Below are positions 53,904 through 63,193 of a stretch of DNA of 64,000 bases, piece by piece; within the stretch, counting starts at the first letter, position 1; the number at the start of each line of letters is the position of its first letter. The notes below the pieces were generated by a model that was given only the letters and a program-made list of their open reading frames with translations, was not told where the DNA came from and made no database searches. The DNA lies in contig NZ_JABBPC010000032.1 in NCBI RefSeq assembly GCF_012927485.1, positions 124,001-188,000 of the forward strand. The letters run 5' to 3'. Position numbers and translations under genes: made by a program. This DNA comes from Polaromonas sp. (GTDB lineage: Bacteria; Pseudomonadota; Gammaproteobacteria; Burkholderiales; Burkholderiaceae_C).

Positions 53904-55115
53904 ATGAACTTTGACATCCTGATCTCGGGCGCTGGCCCGGCTGGGCTGTGCCTGGCGCGCGCACTGTCGGGGCAAGGCCTGCACACGGCGCTGGTGGAGC
54001 AGCAGACCTTGGCTGCCACCGCACAACCGGCGTTCGACGGACGCGAGATTGCGCTAACCCAGCATTCGGCGCAGCTCATGCGGACGCTCGGCTTGTGGCA
54101 GCGCATCGAGGCGCACGATCCGCACGCCCTGTCACCGCTGCGCGATGCGCGGGTACTCAATGGCCCATCGCCGTTCGCGATGGTGATTAGTCACGGCTTG
54201 GGGACGCACAGCGAGCTCGGCTGGCTGGTGTCCAACCACCTGATTCGCCGCGCCGCCTTCGAAGCCGTGCACGAGGCCCAGCAGAGGTACCACGACATCA
54301 CGCTCCTCACGGGCGAACAGGTGGTGGGCGTGCGCACCGACGCGCAGGGGGCCCATGTGAGTTTGGCCAGTGGCGGCACGATGCACGCCAAACTGCTGGT
54401 GGCCGCCGACAGCCGCTTTTCAGCAACACGCCGCGCCATGGGAATCGCTGCCGACCTGCACGATTTTGGCCGCAGCATGCTGGTCTGCATGATGACGCAC
54501 GACACACCGCACGACCATGTTGCTTGGGAATGGTTTGACTACGGCCAGACACTCGCCTTATTGCCGATGAACGATGACCCGGCTACTGGCGCGCACCGCT
54601 CGTCGGTAGTGCTCACGCTGCCCAGCCAGGAGATTGAACCGCTGCTGACCTTGGATGCGGAGGCCTTCGGTCATGAAATGGCCCGCCGATTTGCCCGTCG
54701 CTTGGGACTTATGACGCTTGTCAGCACGCGCCACGCGTATCCGCTGGTAGGGGTCTATCCGCGCAGAATGGTCGCGCAGTGTTTTGCCTGCGTGGGAGAC
54801 GCCGCGGTCGGCATGCATCCGGTCACCGCCCACGGCTTTAACTTTGGTCTGCTGAGCATCGATGCCTTAGCGCGCGGCGTACTGGCGGCCCATGCGGCCG
54901 GTCGCGACATCGCTTCGGCCGAATTGCTTAATCACTACGAGCAGACCCACCGGCGGGCCACGCGCCCGATGTACCTGGCGACTCAGTTCATCACCCGGCT
55001 CTACACGCACGACACGCCGCCCGCCCGTGCGCTTCGCGATGTGGCGTTGCGAATCGGCGAGCGTCTTACGCCTTTCAAGCGCGCTGTGGCGGCGTCCCTA
55101 ATGGGTGTTCGGTAA
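53904..55115 (+). CDS. UbiH/UbiF/UbiM-family flavin hydroxylase
   Basis: This 403-residue protein has the FAD dinucleotide fold ILISGAGPAGLCLARAL, an NADPH/FAD motif with VAADSRFSATRRAM and the FAD region CVGDAAVGMHPVTAHGFNFG near residue 295, all typical of ubiquinone-biosynthesis hydroxylases. The subgroup resembles UbiM-type, which acts in aromatic-ring hydroxylation of the ubiquinone precursor. Whether it is the principal Ubi hydroxylase of the organism is unknown. It precedes another flavin monooxygenase on the same strand. Confidence 0.85.
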   Translation: MNFDILISGAGPAGLCLARALSGQGLHTALVEQQTLAATAQPAFDGREIALTQHSAQLMRTLGLWQRIEAHDPHALSPLRDARVLNGPSPFAMVISHGLGTHSELGWLVSNHLIRRAAFEAVHEAQQRYHDITLLTGEQVVGVRTDAQGAHVSLASGGTMHAKLLVAADSRFSATRRAMGIAADLHDFGRSMLVCMMTHDTPHDHVAWEWFDYGQTLALLPMNDDPATGAHRSSVVLTLPSQEIEPLLTLDAEAFGHEMARRFARRLGLMTLVSTRHAYPLVGVYPRRMVAQCFACVGDAAVGMHPVTAHGFNFGLLSIDALARGVLAAHAAGRDIASAELLNHYEQTHRRATRPMYLATQFITRLYTHDTPPARALRDVALRIGERLTPFKRAVAASLMGVR

Positions 55116-55266
55116 CTTTATTCGCTATGACTTTAATAGCGGTATGGGTAATAAATGAATGGACTATGACCCAATACTGCATTAATTTTTGGCAGGGCAA
55201 TTCCGAATCGCGTCCAAAAGCGCTGCCCCGTCTCCCGCTACCAGGCCTTGCCTTCACAATTCCAAT

Positions 55267-56448
55267 ATGACAAAACAAATTTTGATCGCGGGTGGCGGTA
55301 TTGGTGGACTGGCTGCAGCTTTGGCCTGCACCCAGGCGGGTTGGCCGGTTCAGTTGCTGGAGCGCGCACGCGAGTTTGGCGAGGTGGGGGCGGGTATTCA
55401 GATCGGCCCCAACGTGGTGCGCATACTCCACCGCTGGGGGTTGGAGCCGGCGTTGCGTCAAGTGGCCGCGTTTCCCGACGTGCTGCAGGTGCGCAGTGCT
55501 TCCAGTGGCGCCGAACTTGGGCGCTTGCGGCTGGGGGAACGGGTGCGCGCGCGTTATGGCGCGCCATATGCCACCATCCATCGGGCCGATATTCACCAGC
55601 TGCTGTTGAAGGCTGTGGAGCAGAGGGCGGATGTGAAGCTGCACCTGGGTCAATGGCTGGAGTCTTTTGTACAGGAGGGTGACGGGGTGCGGGTGCAGAC
55701 CCTGGACGGGTTGGCGCTGCAGGGGGAGGCGTTGGTGGGCGCCGATGGCCTATGGAGCAGCGTGCGGCAACTGCTGCTCGAGGATGCCGCCCCGCGCGTG
55801 ACCGGCCATTTGGCCTATCGGGCCATGGTGCTTCAACAGGACTTGCCTGAACGGCTTCGTAGCCAGCAGGTCACAATCTGGTTGGGACCCGATCTGCATC
55901 TGGTCCAGTACCCCGTGCGGTGTGGCCGTTGGCTGAATGTTGTGGGTATCGTACATGGCCTGGTCGACGGCAATCTGGACGACTGGGACCACGACACCAA
56001 TGCCCAAGGCCTGCGCGCGGCGCTGACCGGCACCTGCAGCCCGCTCCAGGACTTGATCGGTGCCATCGACCATTGGCGCCTGTGGGCGCTGTGCGACCGC
56101 CCGCCCATGAAGGGGGCGCATGAGCAGGCTAAAGGCCGGGTAGCGCTGCTGGGAGACGCCGCCCATCCCATGCGGCCCTACATGGCGCAGGGAGCGGGCA
56201 TGGCGATAGAGGACGCCGCCTGCCTGCAACAGGTGCTGATCCGGCCAGGACTGACCATGGCGCAACGGCTACAAGCTTATGCAGAGCAACGTTGGCAGCG
56301 CAACGCGCAAGTGCAGGCTCGCTCGATTCGAAACGGCCAGATTTTTCATGCCCGTGGATTCATGCGCTGGGCGCGCGACCTGTCGATGCGCCTGCTGGGC
56401 GAACGAGTGCTGGATGTACCGTGGCTCTATCGCGGCCCGGGCGCTTGA
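55267..56448 (+). CDS. FAD-dependent aromatic monooxygenase (salicylate/3-hydroxybenzoate hydroxylase type)
   Basis: About 393 residues from ATG 55267. The FAD fold ILIAGGGIGGLAAALACTQA and the late motif LLGDAAHPMRPYMAQGAGMA are typical of 3-hydroxybenzoate 6-hydroxylase and salicylate hydroxylase. NAD(P)H-dependent hydroxylation of an aromatic acid in the cytosol is probable. No adjacent ring-cleavage gene, so the substrate is open. It lies 151 bases after the previous monooxygenase and ends before the TetR-led exporter. Confidence 0.85.
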   Translation: MTKQILIAGGGIGGLAAALACTQAGWPVQLLERAREFGEVGAGIQIGPNVVRILHRWGLEPALRQVAAFPDVLQVRSASSGAELGRLRLGERVRARYGAPYATIHRADIHQLLLKAVEQRADVKLHLGQWLESFVQEGDGVRVQTLDGLALQGEALVGADGLWSSVRQLLLEDAAPRVTGHLAYRAMVLQQDLPERLRSQQVTIWLGPDLHLVQYPVRCGRWLNVVGIVHGLVDGNLDDWDHDTNAQGLRAALTGTCSPLQDLIGAIDHWRLWALCDRPPMKGAHEQAKGRVALLGDAAHPMRPYMAQGAGMAIEDAACLQQVLIRPGLTMAQRLQAYAEQRWQRNAQVQARSIRNGQIFHARGFMRWARDLSMRLLGERVLDVPWLYRGPGA

Positions 56449-56641
56449 ATACCTTGTCAGGGTAGAAAAAGAGCTGCAGAGCTTGGCTTTGCCATCAATC
56501 GCCCCACTTTTCTCGGCCTCTCCGAGGCGCGAGATTCAGCCGCCTCAATTTTGTAAAACAAGGGCAAGACGGCTTGCCTTTAAATACTGAAACTCGGACT
56601 ACCGAATCTGCGCTCAGGGGCCAAGTCTGGTCTTACAATAT

Positions 56642-56661
56642 AAGTAATTGAGCAATTACTT
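56642..56661. promoter_or_regulatory. Perfect palindrome before the TetR gene
   Basis: AAGTAATTG-AG-CAATTACTT is a perfect 9+2+9 inverted repeat eight bases ahead of the tetR start, and overlaps a TACAAT -10-like element at 56634-56639. It is a strong candidate operator for autoregulation of the exporter operon. Confidence 0.75.
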
Positions 56662-56669
56662 AGAAGGCC

Positions 56670-57320
56670 ATGGACATATCCGGCAAACGTTCCAAGCAGC
56701 CCACCGAGGTCCGTCAGACCAGTCTGGTGGAGGCGGCATTGAAACTGGCCGCCCAGCGCAGTCCGGCGGACATTACCACGGGCGATCTGGCGCAAGTCGT
56801 CGGCCTCACGCAAGGCGCCGTGTTTCGGCACTTTGCCAATAAGGAAGCCATCTGGCTGGCTGCGCTGGACTGGACCACCGACACCCTGATGACCCGGCTA
56901 AACGTCGCGGCAAGCGCTGCGTTGACCTCCTTGGACGCGCTCAGAGCGGTGTTCATGGCGCACGTGGACTTTGTAGTGGCGCATCCCGGTGTGCCCCGGG
57001 TGATTTTTCAGGAGCTGCAGCGCGCGCAGGACACTGCACTCAAGTCCCGCGTTCGCGCGCTCATGCTGCAGTACCGGATATTGCTTGCGGGTCTGCTGCA
57101 ACGCGCGCAAACCGAGCGTTTGCTGGCCCCGGACACCGATCTGCAGGCCGCCGCAGTGCTGTTCGTCGGCTCAATACAGGGGCTGGTGATGCAGTCGCTA
57201 ATCAGCGGCGACGTGAACGCCATGCGCGTGCAGGCGCCAGGGGTGTTCACGATTTATCTGCGGGGGCTCTCTGCGGCGGATTGCGGTGCATCGGCCGATA
57301 ACCACATTGATCATCCATGA
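56670..57320 (+). CDS. TetR-family repressor of the adaptor/permease/ATPase operon
   Basis: This 216-residue protein has an N-terminal helix-turn-helix (ITTGDLAQVVGLTQGAVFRH, about residues 35-54), then a helical ligand domain. The start MDISGKRSKQPTEVRQTSLV is of usual length. The palindrome ahead of the gene and the exporter 10 bases behind suggest that it controls that operon. Effector unknown. Confidence 0.9.
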   Translation: MDISGKRSKQPTEVRQTSLVEAALKLAAQRSPADITTGDLAQVVGLTQGAVFRHFANKEAIWLAALDWTTDTLMTRLNVAASAALTSLDALRAVFMAHVDFVVAHPGVPRVIFQELQRAQDTALKSRVRALMLQYRILLAGLLQRAQTERLLAPDTDLQAAAVLFVGSIQGLVMQSLISGDVNAMRVQAPGVFTIYLRGLSAADCGASADNHIDHP

Positions 57321-57330
57321 AGGCAAGCAC

Positions 57331-58548
57331 ATGAAACCCAGTTCTTTTTTATCGCGCCGCTTTGTCTTGGGCGGACTGGTCGTGTTGCTGCTGGGCACCT
57401 TGGCCTTCGTGGCGCTGCGGACCGGTCCGCTGGCGCCTACACGCGTCACCGTCACGGCCGTGCGGGAAGGCCGCTTGAATCCGGCGATCTTTGGTATTGG
57501 CACCGTAGAAGCGCGACGCGGCTGGATGGTCGGCCCCACGGTGGCAGGCCGGGTGCTGGCTGTCAAGGTGGATGTGGGCGACCGGGTGAAGGCGGGGCAG
57601 CTGCTGGCCGAAATGGACCCCGTGGATCTGGACCAGCGCCTGACCGCCCTGGACGCGTCCCTGGCCCGCGCAGGCAGCACGCAAACCGCCGCGCAGGCCC
57701 AACTGGCGGACGCGACGGCGCGGCAAGGGCTGGCCGCTATCAACGCGCGGCGCAACCAGGACCTGGCCGCGCAGAACTTCATCAGCGCGGGCGCGCTTGA
57801 AGCCCGAATGCAGGAAAAAGCCTCGGCCGACGCCGCCCACCAAGCTGCGCAAGCCAACCTGACGGGCACTGGCCAAGACATGGCCCGCCAGACAGCCGAG
57901 CGCAGCGCGCTGGCGCAGCAGCGCGGCAATATGCGCCTGCTGGCACCCGCGGATGGGGTGGTGACCAGCCGCGACGCCGAAGTGGGCACCACCGTGGTGG
58001 CCGGTCAACCGGTGCTGCGCCTGATTGACCCGGCCAGCCTGTGGGTGAAGCTGCGGGTGGATCAAGGTCGCTCAGCCGGACTGATGCCGGGTCTGAAGGC
58101 CAGCATCGTGCTGCGCTCACGACCGAATGCGCCTTTGGGAGGTCAGGTTGCCCGGGTAGAAATGTTGGCCGACAGTGTGACCGAAGAACGTATCGCCCAA
58201 GTGGCGTTTCAGCAGCCACCGGCTGTCGTTTCGGCCGGCGCCTCAGTCGGCGAATTGGCGGAGGTCACGCTGCAGCTGCCCGAAACACGCCCGTCGCTGC
58301 TGATGCCGAGTGCCAGTATTCAGCACCACCAAGGTCAGGCGGGCGTGTGGCGGCTGGAAGGCAGCAAGCCGGTGTTTGCGCCAGTGCGGCTAGGCGCCTA
58401 CAGCCTGGACGGTCAGGTGCAGGTGCTTGACGGCTTGAAAGTCGGTGACTTGGTGGTGGTGTACAGCCAGAAGACCCTCATTTCCGGCAACCGCGTGCAG
58501 GTGGTGGACGCGTTGGTCCAGTCCGCGACAGCCGGCCGCGCACCATGA
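57331..58548 (+). CDS. HlyD-family periplasmic adaptor of an ABC exporter
   Basis: About 405 residues from ATG 57331; an upstream ATG at 57286 is in frame but overlaps tetR. An N-terminal membrane anchor (about residues 10-32) is followed by a lipoyl domain (VAGRVLAVKVDVGDRVKAGQ), a coiled-coil hairpin rich in Ala/Gln and beta-barrel domains. The combination with an FtsX-type permease and ATPase resembles MacA/DevB. It probably links the inner-membrane exporter with an outer-membrane channel such as TolC. The next gene overlaps by four bases. Confidence 0.88.
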   Translation: MKPSSFLSRRFVLGGLVVLLLGTLAFVALRTGPLAPTRVTVTAVREGRLNPAIFGIGTVEARRGWMVGPTVAGRVLAVKVDVGDRVKAGQLLAEMDPVDLDQRLTALDASLARAGSTQTAAQAQLADATARQGLAAINARRNQDLAAQNFISAGALEARMQEKASADAAHQAAQANLTGTGQDMARQTAERSALAQQRGNMRLLAPADGVVTSRDAEVGTTVVAGQPVLRLIDPASLWVKLRVDQGRSAGLMPGLKASIVLRSRPNAPLGGQVARVEMLADSVTEERIAQVAFQQPPAVVSAGASVGELAEVTLQLPETRPSLLMPSASIQHHQGQAGVWRLEGSKPVFAPVRLGAYSLDGQVQVLDGLKVGDLVVVYSQKTLISGNRVQVVDALVQSATAGRAP

Positions 58549-59744
58549 TCAGCCTGGCCGGGCGTGACATTGCGCACAGCTGGGGCAAGTTCGTACTCAC
58601 CGGCCTGGGTTTGGGTTTGCTGATCGGTGTGACCTTGAGCATGGCTGGAATTTACCGCGGCATGGTGGACGACGCGCAAGCGCTGCTGAATAACAGCGGC
58701 GCAGATCTGTGGGTAGTGCAAAAAGACACCCAGGGGCCTTATGCCGAATCATCCAGCCTGAAGGATGACGTGGTGCGGGGAGTGCGCGGCATGCCTGGTG
58801 TGGCGCAGGCCGCCAACGTGACCTACTTCACCATGCAGGTGCAAAACAATGACCGCGGTGGCGATGACACGCGGGCTATGGTGGTGGGGATCGAACCCGG
58901 CCAGCCCGGGGAACCAGGCTACCTGGTGGCAGGGCGCTACCTCACGCGCAGCCACTATGAGGCCGTCGCCGACGTGAAAGCGGGTTTCACCTTGGGCGAC
59001 CACCTCCGCATCCGCCGCCACAACTACACGGTAGTGGGGCTGACGCGGCGCATGGTGTCGTCGGGTGGAGACCCGATGGTGTTCATTCCGCTTAAAGACG
59101 CACAAGAAGCTCAGTTTCTAAAAGACAATGACGCCATCGTCAATGACCGCGCGCGCACTGCCGCCAATCCCTCGTTCAACCGCCCCGGCGCGTCTGATCT
59201 GCTGGACGCGGTGCAGGCCCTGCAAACCAGCAGTCACAACGTCAACGCCGTGCTGGTGCAGTTGGCGCCCGGCTTTGGACCCGAGCAGGTGGCCGAGCCA
59301 ATTCGCCGCTGGAAGCACTTGCAGGTATTCACACGTGAGGGCATGGAAGATATTCTGGTCGCCAAGCTGATCGCCACGTCGGCCAAACAAATCGGCATGT
59401 TTCTGGTGATTCTGGCCGTTGTCAGCGCCGCGATTGTGGCCTTCATCATTTACACCATGACATTGGGCAAGATCCGCGAAATCGCGGTGTTGAAGCTCAT
59501 CGGGACGCGCAATGGCACGATTGCCAGCATGATCCTTCAACAGGCGCTGGGCTTGGGGTTGATCGGTTTTATCGTCGGCAAGCTGGCCGCCACTCTGTGG
59601 GCGCCCGTGTTCCCAAAATTTGTCTTGTTGCTGACGCAAGACGCGGCGATGGGACTGGCGGCGACGATGCTGATTTGCGCGCTGGCCAGCACGCTGGCCA
59701 TCCGCGCTGCGCTGAAGGTGGATCCGGCACAGGCCATCGGGTGA
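58545..59744 (+). CDS. FtsX/MacB-type ABC permease (DevC-like)
   Basis: This 399-residue protein has one N-terminal helix (about residues 18-40), a periplasmic domain with VGIEPGQPGEPGYLVAGRYL and three C-terminal helices. It starts ATG 58545 overlapping the adaptor stop (ATGA). It forms a tripartite exporter with adaptor and ATPase. The order adaptor-permease-ATPase is that of devBCA. The substrate is unknown. Confidence 0.87.
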   Translation: MISLAGRDIAHSWGKFVLTGLGLGLLIGVTLSMAGIYRGMVDDAQALLNNSGADLWVVQKDTQGPYAESSSLKDDVVRGVRGMPGVAQAANVTYFTMQVQNNDRGGDDTRAMVVGIEPGQPGEPGYLVAGRYLTRSHYEAVADVKAGFTLGDHLRIRRHNYTVVGLTRRMVSSGGDPMVFIPLKDAQEAQFLKDNDAIVNDRARTAANPSFNRPGASDLLDAVQALQTSSHNVNAVLVQLAPGFGPEQVAEPIRRWKHLQVFTREGMEDILVAKLIATSAKQIGMFLVILAVVSAAIVAFIIYTMTLGKIREIAVLKLIGTRNGTIASMILQQALGLGLIGFIVGKLAATLWAPVFPKFVLLLTQDAAMGLAATMLICALASTLAIRAALKVDPAQAIG

Positions 59745-59749
59745 TAACC

Positions 59750-60481
59750 ATGAACCACCTGACGCAAGCGCCACTTTCTGGCGGAATTTTGATCGAAGGC
59801 CTGCGCAAGGTCTATGGCCAGGGCGACACTGCCGTGGAGGCGCTCAAAAACGTCAATATGACCGTCGGGCCCGGCGAGGTGGTGGGGCTGGTCGGCCCGT
59901 CGGGCTCCGGCAAAAGCACGCTGCTCAAGTGCCTGGGCGCCATCATCGAGCCCACGTCTGGCCGCATGACGCTGGGCCATGAGGTGATTTACAACAACGG
60001 CTGGGCGGTTCGTGATCTGCGCGCCTTGCGACGCGACCGCATCGGCTTTGTGTTCCAGGCGCCTTATTTGATTCCTTTTCTGGACGTCACCGACAACGTC
60101 GCCTTGCTGCCCATGTTGGCGGGCGTGCCCAACGCCCAGGCGAGAGCCCGGGCGTTGGAGCTGCTGACTGCATTGGACGTCGCCCACCGAGCCAAAGCCG
60201 AGCCCTCGCAGCTGTCAGGCGGCGAGCAGCAGCGGGTTTCGATTGCACGCGCGCTGGCCAACCGCCCGCCCGTGATTCTGGCTGACGAGCCCACTGCGCC
60301 GCTGGATAGCGAACGCGCTCTGGCGGTCATGCGCATCCTGAATCAGATGGCGCAGCAAGCCCAGACGGCCATCATCGTGGTCACCCACGACGAAAAAATT
60401 ATTCCGACGTTCAAACGGATTTATCACATCCGCGATGGTCAGACGGTAGAAGAAGCAGGCGAAGGCCGGACCCTGGAGTGA
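59750..60481 (+). CDS. ABC exporter ATPase (DevA/MacB type)
   Basis: About 243 residues from ATG 59750. Walker A GPSGSGKST, signature LSGGEQQR, Walker B VILADEPTAPLDS and VTHDEK are intact. It starts five bases after the permease stop. It energises the DevBCA-like exporter. The frame is open upstream but lies within the permease gene. Confidence 0.9.
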   Translation: MNHLTQAPLSGGILIEGLRKVYGQGDTAVEALKNVNMTVGPGEVVGLVGPSGSGKSTLLKCLGAIIEPTSGRMTLGHEVIYNNGWAVRDLRALRRDRIGFVFQAPYLIPFLDVTDNVALLPMLAGVPNAQARARALELLTALDVAHRAKAEPSQLSGGEQQRVSIARALANRPPVILADEPTAPLDSERALAVMRILNQMAQQAQTAIIVVTHDEKIIPTFKRIYHIRDGQTVEEAGEGRTLE

Positions 60482-60681
60482 GAAAAAACGGCTCATTTCA
60501 CGCCGCGCTGTGCTGCGGTCGCCCTGGTGGCCAGCCCCTTATCGCCGGGATCCTTCACGGGTCCAAAGACGCCGTCTCTTAGTTGGCCCGGTTGCCTTGA
60601 ACCGCGTTTGCAATGCGTCGAATCACAGCCAGGCCAGGTTTTCGCGGACGAAAGAACTGGATCCGAGTCAATAAAGCGCCG

Positions 60682-60715
60682 CCCCTGGCAGCGCACCCGG
60701 GTGCGCTGCCAGGGG
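60682..60715. terminator. 34-bp perfect palindrome, probable bidirectional terminator
   Basis: The 34 bases from 60682 to 60715 are perfectly self-complementary, with centre at CG, flanked by GC-rich sequence. They lie five bases past the stop codon of the minus-strand TonB receptor. On the minus strand CTTTATTG follows about 5 bases after the stem, a short T-rich tail. Either a terminator for both converging units or a mRNA-protecting stem. Confidence 0.7.
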
Positions 60716-60720
60716 TGATG

Positions 60721-62931
60721 TCAGAAGGTCACGCTCACGCCAGCATAGAGCGAGCGCCCGATGCCGGGAACAGGAATGCCGTAAGGAACGGCTGTTCCCA
60801 TCGTGCTGCCTTGGCCGACGTAGGCCCCGCCCAATGGGTAGTTATAGAGTTTATTGAAGACATTCTCTATGCCGACATCGAACCGCGCCTGTTTCCACGC
60901 ATAGCTGGTGCGCAGATTAAACAAACCGTAGCCAGCGGTTTTAAGTTCGTTCCGGACCTGCAGGGTGTCTGTTTTGGCGCCTACCAGCTGGACTTCTGCG
61001 GTGTTGGTCCAATTCGCCACTTGCTGGACCACCGACAGTGTCGCGTTTAGCGGCATGATGTTGTACAGATTCGTGCCCGTGGTCTGATTCTTTCCATTGA
61101 CATAATTCAACAAGCCAGTCGCCGTGAAACTTCCGTAATCCGTCGTCATCATCAATGGCATGTAACCTGAAATATCTACACCGTAGAGGCGGGCGTCTTG
61201 GTTAACAAACTGGAGATAAACAAAGCCTGTGGTGGCGGTCTGGTTTGCTGCATTGCAGTTGGCGTTTGAAGAACTGCAACGGCGGGCATCGATGTAGTTC
61301 TGAATATAGGTCACGTAAGGGGTTGCCTTAATGCCCCATTTTTTTTCAGCGTGATCATGCCAGTCGGCCGTAACGCTGACGGTATGTGCGAGCTCGGGCT
61401 TCAGGTCCAGATTGCCGAGGTAGCCATTGCCATCGCCGGTCCAGTTGACCATTCTCATGGCCATCCCGCCGGTCGACCACGCAAATCGCTCATAGAGGTT
61501 GGGCGAGCGCGTTTTTTGCGCATAGCCAAACTCATAGGTCTGGCCGCTGTTCGGCGTGTAGCGAGCGAGCGCTGTCAGGTCGAGGTTGTGATCCGTGCGT
61601 TGGTGGTCACGGGCATTGAAGTTGGTCGCATCTGCCAAATACGTTGCGCCCGTGTTGTAGCCCTGAACCTTGCCCGTGTTCATTTTTACCGTGCCGCTAC
61701 GCACCCCAAGTTGGGTCACCCAGTGCGGGTTCCAGTGCGCCTCCCATTCACCAAAGACATCCATACGATCCCGCTGTCCGTCGTTGATGTTCCTGAATGT
61801 ATTCGGGGACATTCCGCCGGTCCCGGACGGTACCCACCAGTCGTTGAGACGATACCGTTGATACTCGCTCCCAATCCTGACGGTGTCGCGCTCTGAAAGC
61901 GTGATATCTGCCTTGATAAGTGCGCCCGTGTTTTTCCCCTCCGTCTCCATCGGCATACCGGGTGCGGTGGCGTACCAAAACTGTTTGTCGTCGCCGAAAT
62001 TCATTTTGTGACGCGTGTCTTCGGTGTAAACACGCGCCTCCAAGTCACCCCATTGATACTGGCCTTTATAGCGAAGATTAACTTGAGTGCTGTCATTTCC
62101 GGTCATATCCATGCGTTGGTTGGGATAGCCTTGGTAGGGAATGTGTTGAAAACCCAACTTCAGTTCCAACAAATGATCGTCATTGCGCAGGGCAAATCCC
62201 AGCGATTGGTTCTCGGATTTATAGCGCGAAGAGCCCACTTCATCGCCGGCCAACCAGCCTCTGCCGGTCGCTGCAAGCCTTGCTGGCTTGAAGTCTCCGC
62301 CGGCCTTGTAGTCGCCGGCCTCCACGGTTGATCCGCTGTAAGTCATATTGAACGTTTCGCTTGCGATCGTGGCCGAAAGGTTAGCGCCGCGAGCGTTGCC
62401 GTTACTGCGATAAAACGTGCCGACCTGCCCTTTGTGCAAGCGCTCCTGTCCCGCTGCTGAAAATTCAGGTTCAGGTGAATTGACACGAACGGTGCCGCCA
62501 ATGCTGTCGCCACCGGCGCTTACCGGCGCAATGCCGCTAAACACCTGAATGCTGCCCACGTTAGAGGGATCGATGTACGAAAGCGGCGGGTTCATGTGGT
62601 TCGCGCAGGCAGAGATCAGGTTCATGCCATCCACCTGCACCCGTAGCCGGTCATCAGCCAGGCCATGAATGACCGGCAGGCTTGAAACGCCGCCGGACCC
62701 ATACAGGCTGACGCCTGGAATATCGCGCAACAATGTCGTCGTATCTGGCCCCCCGCGGCGCCTGTTGAGGACTTCCCTATCGATATTGCTGGTGCCCAGC
62801 GGCGTAAGCAACGACGTCCCCGTGACGGTCACCGTGTCAAGTGTGGGCGTGGGCGTGGGCGTGGACGTGGTCTGAGCATGAAGGGCGCTGCAGGCCAGCG
62901 CGGCGGCAGCGGTCAAGAGATTCAGTTTCAT
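60721..62931 (-). CDS. Copper-type TonB-dependent outer-membrane receptor (OprC-like)
   Basis: About 736 residues from ATG 62931 (MKLNLLTAAAALACSALHAQ, signal peptide). A short TP-repeat linker is followed by the TonB-type segment DTVTVTG and plug domain with GGVSSLPVIHGLADDRLRVQ. The plug contains ACANHMNPPLSYIDPS, a CxxxM motif corresponding to the copper site described for OprC. The rest is a 22-strand barrel ending in the outer-membrane signal SLYAGVSVTF. It probably takes up copper, or a copper-loaded chelate. A DUF2946-like gene precedes it on the same strand. Confidence 0.82.
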   Translation of the reverse strand: MKLNLLTAAAALACSALHAQTTSTPTPTPTLDTVTVTGTSLLTPLGTSNIDREVLNRRRGGPDTTTLLRDIPGVSLYGSGGVSSLPVIHGLADDRLRVQVDGMNLISACANHMNPPLSYIDPSNVGSIQVFSGIAPVSAGGDSIGGTVRVNSPEPEFSAAGQERLHKGQVGTFYRSNGNARGANLSATIASETFNMTYSGSTVEAGDYKAGGDFKPARLAATGRGWLAGDEVGSSRYKSENQSLGFALRNDDHLLELKLGFQHIPYQGYPNQRMDMTGNDSTQVNLRYKGQYQWGDLEARVYTEDTRHKMNFGDDKQFWYATAPGMPMETEGKNTGALIKADITLSERDTVRIGSEYQRYRLNDWWVPSGTGGMSPNTFRNINDGQRDRMDVFGEWEAHWNPHWVTQLGVRSGTVKMNTGKVQGYNTGATYLADATNFNARDHQRTDHNLDLTALARYTPNSGQTYEFGYAQKTRSPNLYERFAWSTGGMAMRMVNWTGDGNGYLGNLDLKPELAHTVSVTADWHDHAEKKWGIKATPYVTYIQNYIDARRCSSSNANCNAANQTATTGFVYLQFVNQDARLYGVDISGYMPLMMTTDYGSFTATGLLNYVNGKNQTTGTNLYNIMPLNATLSVVQQVANWTNTAEVQLVGAKTDTLQVRNELKTAGYGLFNLRTSYAWKQARFDVGIENVFNKLYNYPLGGAYVGQGSTMGTAVPYGIPVPGIGRSLYAGVSVTF
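62843..62866. repeat. Hexanucleotide tandem repeat in the TonB-receptor gene
   Basis: Four tandem units of GTGGGC/GTGGAC, coding on the minus strand for the Thr-Pro repeats just after the signal peptide. Length changes by whole units would stay in frame, so this would only alter the linker length. Confidence 0.6.
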
Positions 62932-63193
62932 GGTTTTATCCAATAAATAGAGTGAAAAATCAGGCCGGCAAGTTAACCGGCGCGATAAGGCTCCGGGTTA
63001 AGGAGCTCGGTGTAGGGGGACGTCTGTCAAAGTGGGAGACGCTTCATCGCGGGCACCCACTGCACTGCGCGCGGAGGCGCAGCACAAAAGATGTACGGCA
63101 TGATTTCGGGGCCCCCGCGCTTTGAACAGAACCGCAGAAGGGGAGCTGGCCGACAGGCCAACACGTCAAGCGCCTGAGGGGAGGCGGTTCAGG

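Noticed and set aside
62944-63193. Possible riboswitch ahead of the TonB receptor gene
   Set aside because: No B12-box or other conserved core could be recognised, and the receptor carries a copper-type motif.
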